A DNA stretch of 64,000 nt. Origin: GCA-002727735 sp038134525 (GTDB lineage Bacteria > Bacteroidota > Bacteroidia > Flavobacteriales_D > Parvicellaceae). The position numbers and the translations under genes were made by a program. Positions 62,236-64,000 of this stretch are shown here, in pieces. Under the pieces are notes generated by a model. That model made no database searches, had not been told where the DNA came from, and saw only the letters and a list, made by a program, of their open reading frames with translations. Numbering within the stretch: the stretch's first letter is position 1; the number at the start of each line of letters is the position of its first letter. The stretch spans positions 238,118-302,117 of the forward strand of contig JAYPVI010000001.1 in assembly GCA_038134525.1 (NCBI GenBank), given 5' to 3'.

Positions 62236-64000
62236 ATGAAGAAAATATACCTTTTTATATTAATCGGATTGGGATTATCTCTTAATGCTCAACAAAATGA
62301 GTTTTTAAAACCAATCAAAAAAGATGTCCTAGAATATCAAAGAACATCAAAAATTTTACCCTCAGTTAACAAAACTGTAATCTATTCAAACACATTTGCA
62401 AACCCTTCTGATTGGGTAATTGCACATGACCAAACTGCTTGTAGTTTAGATTGGCAAGTTGGAACTGGGTTAGCATGCACAGGATCATATCCAATTAATA
62501 CCATAGTATCTACAACAGCTAGTGATGGTTATGCAATGTTAGACTCTGACGCATATGGTGGAGCAACTGGTGGAACTGAAATTGAAGACAGCTGGCTAAC
62601 TATGGCTAGTCCTGTTGATTTAAACGGATACCCTAATGTTGTAGTTGAATTCGAAACTCAATACAGAAGATATAATAGTGAAAATCCATATATCGTTGTT
62701 GGTATTGGTGATGGTAGTGGAAACGTAGTATGGCCTGACTTAGACCCAACTACTGACATTACAAACATGAACAATGTTTTTTACGCTTTTCCTGACTGGG
62801 CTTCTCAAATTAATGTTACTGGTAATGCTACTGCCAATCCAGAAGTTGTTCAGGTAAACATCAGCTCTGCTCTTGTAGGCTTAACTACAACTCAACTTGC
62901 TGATATCTACATCAGATTCAACTGGACTGGAACTTGGGGTTACGCTTGGTTTGTAGATGACTTTAAAATTGTAGAACAAGCTGCAAATGATATCCAAGCA
63001 CAATCTGGATGGATTTTTGAAACTAACTCTAACGGTGCTGAATATGGAAGAACTCCAATTGCCCATGCAGGAACTGATTATGACATTGGTGGGTCAGTTG
63101 TTAATTTTGGTGCTTTAGACCAAACTAATGTTACCTTAGATGTAAACTTTAGTGGTCCATCAACTATTTCTTCCATATCCTCTATCGCATTATTAGAGAA
63201 TGACTCATCTCATACATTTAACAGCTCTCAAAATGTAAACTTTCAAGTTGGTGTTTACAATGGTACTTATACTTTTAGTTCTGATGCTGATACGGCTGAT
63301 GCTAATAATGTTTATGAGAGAAATTTTGAAATTACAAGTGATTTATACTCTTTAGATGGTATAAATGTTCATCCAACAAACAGCCTAGATCTTTCATCAA
63401 TAGGTACTAATACATGGGCAGATGCTGCAGATGAGCTTGTTTGTGCTACTTTATATCCAATTAAACAAAATGAGGTAATAAACTCTGTAAGAACTTACAT
63501 CACTTCATCTTCTGTAGCAGGTGCAGAAGTTATTCTTTACATACTAGATTCAATTGACATGGTTAGCGGTATGTTTGGAAATGCTTTATTTACTTCTGAC
63601 CCATATATATTAACTGCAAATGATGTAAGTCAAGGATATTTTGAAATACCTGTTGTTACTTTAACAGGTTGGGATCCTAATACAAATCAAAATACATGGG
63701 CTAACTTAGATGTTGCACCTGGTAATTATTATGCTGCAGTTGAATTATACAGTTTAGGAAATACTTTTGACATCAGAATTTTAGATGACGAAACTGTTCC
63801 TCAACCAGCATGGCAAAGTGCTATTTATCTTCATAATGACCCAGATTTAAATTATTTCTACTCCAATGGAAATGCTTTTGCTATTCAGTTAATTCTTGGT
63901 AATAATGTTAACGTTACGGAATCTACTTTAGAAGAAGTAAGTGTATATCCTAATCCTTCAAATGGCATCATTAATATCAAGTCTTATTCAGATGAACTAG
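62236..64000 (+). CDS. Secreted protein with T9SS sorting domain, 5' part of gene
   Basis: Starts with a signal peptide (KKIYLFILIGLGLSLNAQ) and runs to the window edge without a stop, at least 588 codons. Residues about 50-255 form one domain (SDWVIAHDQTACSLDWQVGTG, DLNGYPNVVVEFETQYRR, YIRFNWTGTWGYAWFVDDF), like the jelly-roll domains of surface cargo proteins. A second part has SVNFQVGVYNGTYTF-type repeats, and the C-terminal region starts a T9SS domain (VSVYPNPSNGIINIKS). So only the final tens of residues are missing. Codon use favours T-ending codons (GTT, ACT, TCT, GGT) more than in neighbours, as in highly expressed genes. Function unknown. Confidence 0.85.
   Translation, partial: MKKIYLFILIGLGLSLNAQQNEFLKPIKKDVLEYQRTSKILPSVNKTVIYSNTFANPSDWVIAHDQTACSLDWQVGTGLACTGSYPINTIVSTTASDGYAMLDSDAYGGATGGTEIEDSWLTMASPVDLNGYPNVVVEFETQYRRYNSENPYIVVGIGDGSGNVVWPDLDPTTDITNMNNVFYAFPDWASQINVTGNATANPEVVQVNISSALVGLTTTQLADIYIRFNWTGTWGYAWFVDDFKIVEQAANDIQAQSGWIFETNSNGAEYGRTPIAHAGTDYDIGGSVVNFGALDQTNVTLDVNFSGPSTISSISSIALLENDSSHTFNSSQNVNFQVGVYNGTYTFSSDADTADANNVYERNFEITSDLYSLDGINVHPTNSLDLSSIGTNTWADAADELVCATLYPIKQNEVINSVRTYITSSSVAGAEVILYILDSIDMVSGMFGNALFTSDPYILTANDVSQGYFEIPVVTLTGWDPNTNQNTWANLDVAPGNYYAAVELYSLGNTFDIRILDDETVPQPAWQSAIYLHNDPDLNYFYSNGNAFAIQLILGNNVNVTESTLEEVSVYPNPSNGIINIKSYSDEL

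Noticed and set aside
62881..63066. Minus-strand frame in the last T9SS gene
   Set aside because: The plus-strand frame is continuous from signal peptide to sorting domain across it.
1..64000. CRISPR arrays, insertion sequences, prophage or defence systems
   Set aside because: No regularly spaced repeats, transposase or integrase motifs or defence genes were found in either strand.

Overview
This AT-rich window (64 kb) comes from a member of the Bacteroidota, most likely a free-living, probably marine, Flavobacteriales bacterium (Crocinitomicaceae/Cryomorphaceae-like; this family guess is weak). The evidence is several proteins with C-terminal type IX secretion (T9SS type A) sorting domains, Bacteroidota-type gene sets (sdhCAB with one cytochrome b subunit; DUF2795 next to secA; paired exbD genes next to a type I asparaginase; a large barrel-like protein with a motif recalled from SprA), near absence of Shine-Dalgarno sequences, and promoters of the Bacteroidota TAnnTTTG type. 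Almost all of it is compact chromosomal core genome. I see no prophage, insertion sequence, CRISPR array, integrase or defence island.

Layout. 1-6 kb: end of a yicC-like gene, gmk and nadD in one operon, a lipoprotein with a Pmp3-like tail, an IPV-repeat membrane-anchored protein, an OmpA-family lipoprotein and an oligopeptide-type binding lipoprotein. 6-16.3 kb: a large SprA-like outer-membrane protein, lepA, metF, a small secreted protein and sdhCAB. 16.4-16.9 kb: a decayed lipoprotein pseudogene. 16.9-25.6 kb: a D-2-hydroxyacid dehydrogenase, mgtE, rsmA, an MsbA-like ABC exporter, then rbfA, a methyltransferase, tsaE and ald as an overlapping series, and pdhB. 25.8-31.4 kb: etfBA, a bifunctional-nuclease (DUF151) protein, a lipoprotein, a NupC transporter, thyA and folA. 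31.4-34.8 kb: tig, clpP, clpX and tRNA-Leu(TAG). 34.9-38.9 kb: a flavin reductase-like protein, a DUF3127 protein, an AtoE-type fatty acid transporter, a minimal MscS channel and an SH3 lipoprotein. 38.9-40.7 kb: a T9SS-secreted metallophosphoesterase gene interrupted by one in-frame TAA. 40.8-45.5 kb: an operon-like series with arginine decarboxylase, agmatinase, a deoxyhypusine-synthase-like enzyme and an SLC13 transporter. 45.5-51.8 kb: a T9SS cargo protein, secA, a DUF2795 protein, a cobalamin adenosyltransferase and dusB. 51.9-58.1 kb: a CPBP protease, the exbB-unknown-exbD-exbD energy-transducing set, ansA, a UbiA-like protein and an unknown secreted protein. 58.2-64 kb: gcvP and two successive T9SS cargo genes, the second running off the window.

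How genes work together. Arginine decarboxylase, agmatinase and the DHS-like protein are read as arginine -> agmatine -> putrescine -> an aminobutylated polyamine, probably homospermidine (inference). thyA-folA, etfBA, sdhCAB and tig-clpP-clpX are classical functional groups. The exb set would energise TonB-dependent outer-membrane uptake.

The clearest unusual points are the single nonsense codon that separates a phosphoesterase from its secretion domain, the lipoprotein pseudogene, the DHS-like polyamine enzyme in a bacterium, the IPV-repeat protein, a gene whose signal peptide is only complete if translation starts at a non-canonical codon, and the complementarity between the tRNA-Leu leader and the loop of its own terminator. 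I did not find a convincing wholly new multi-gene system.
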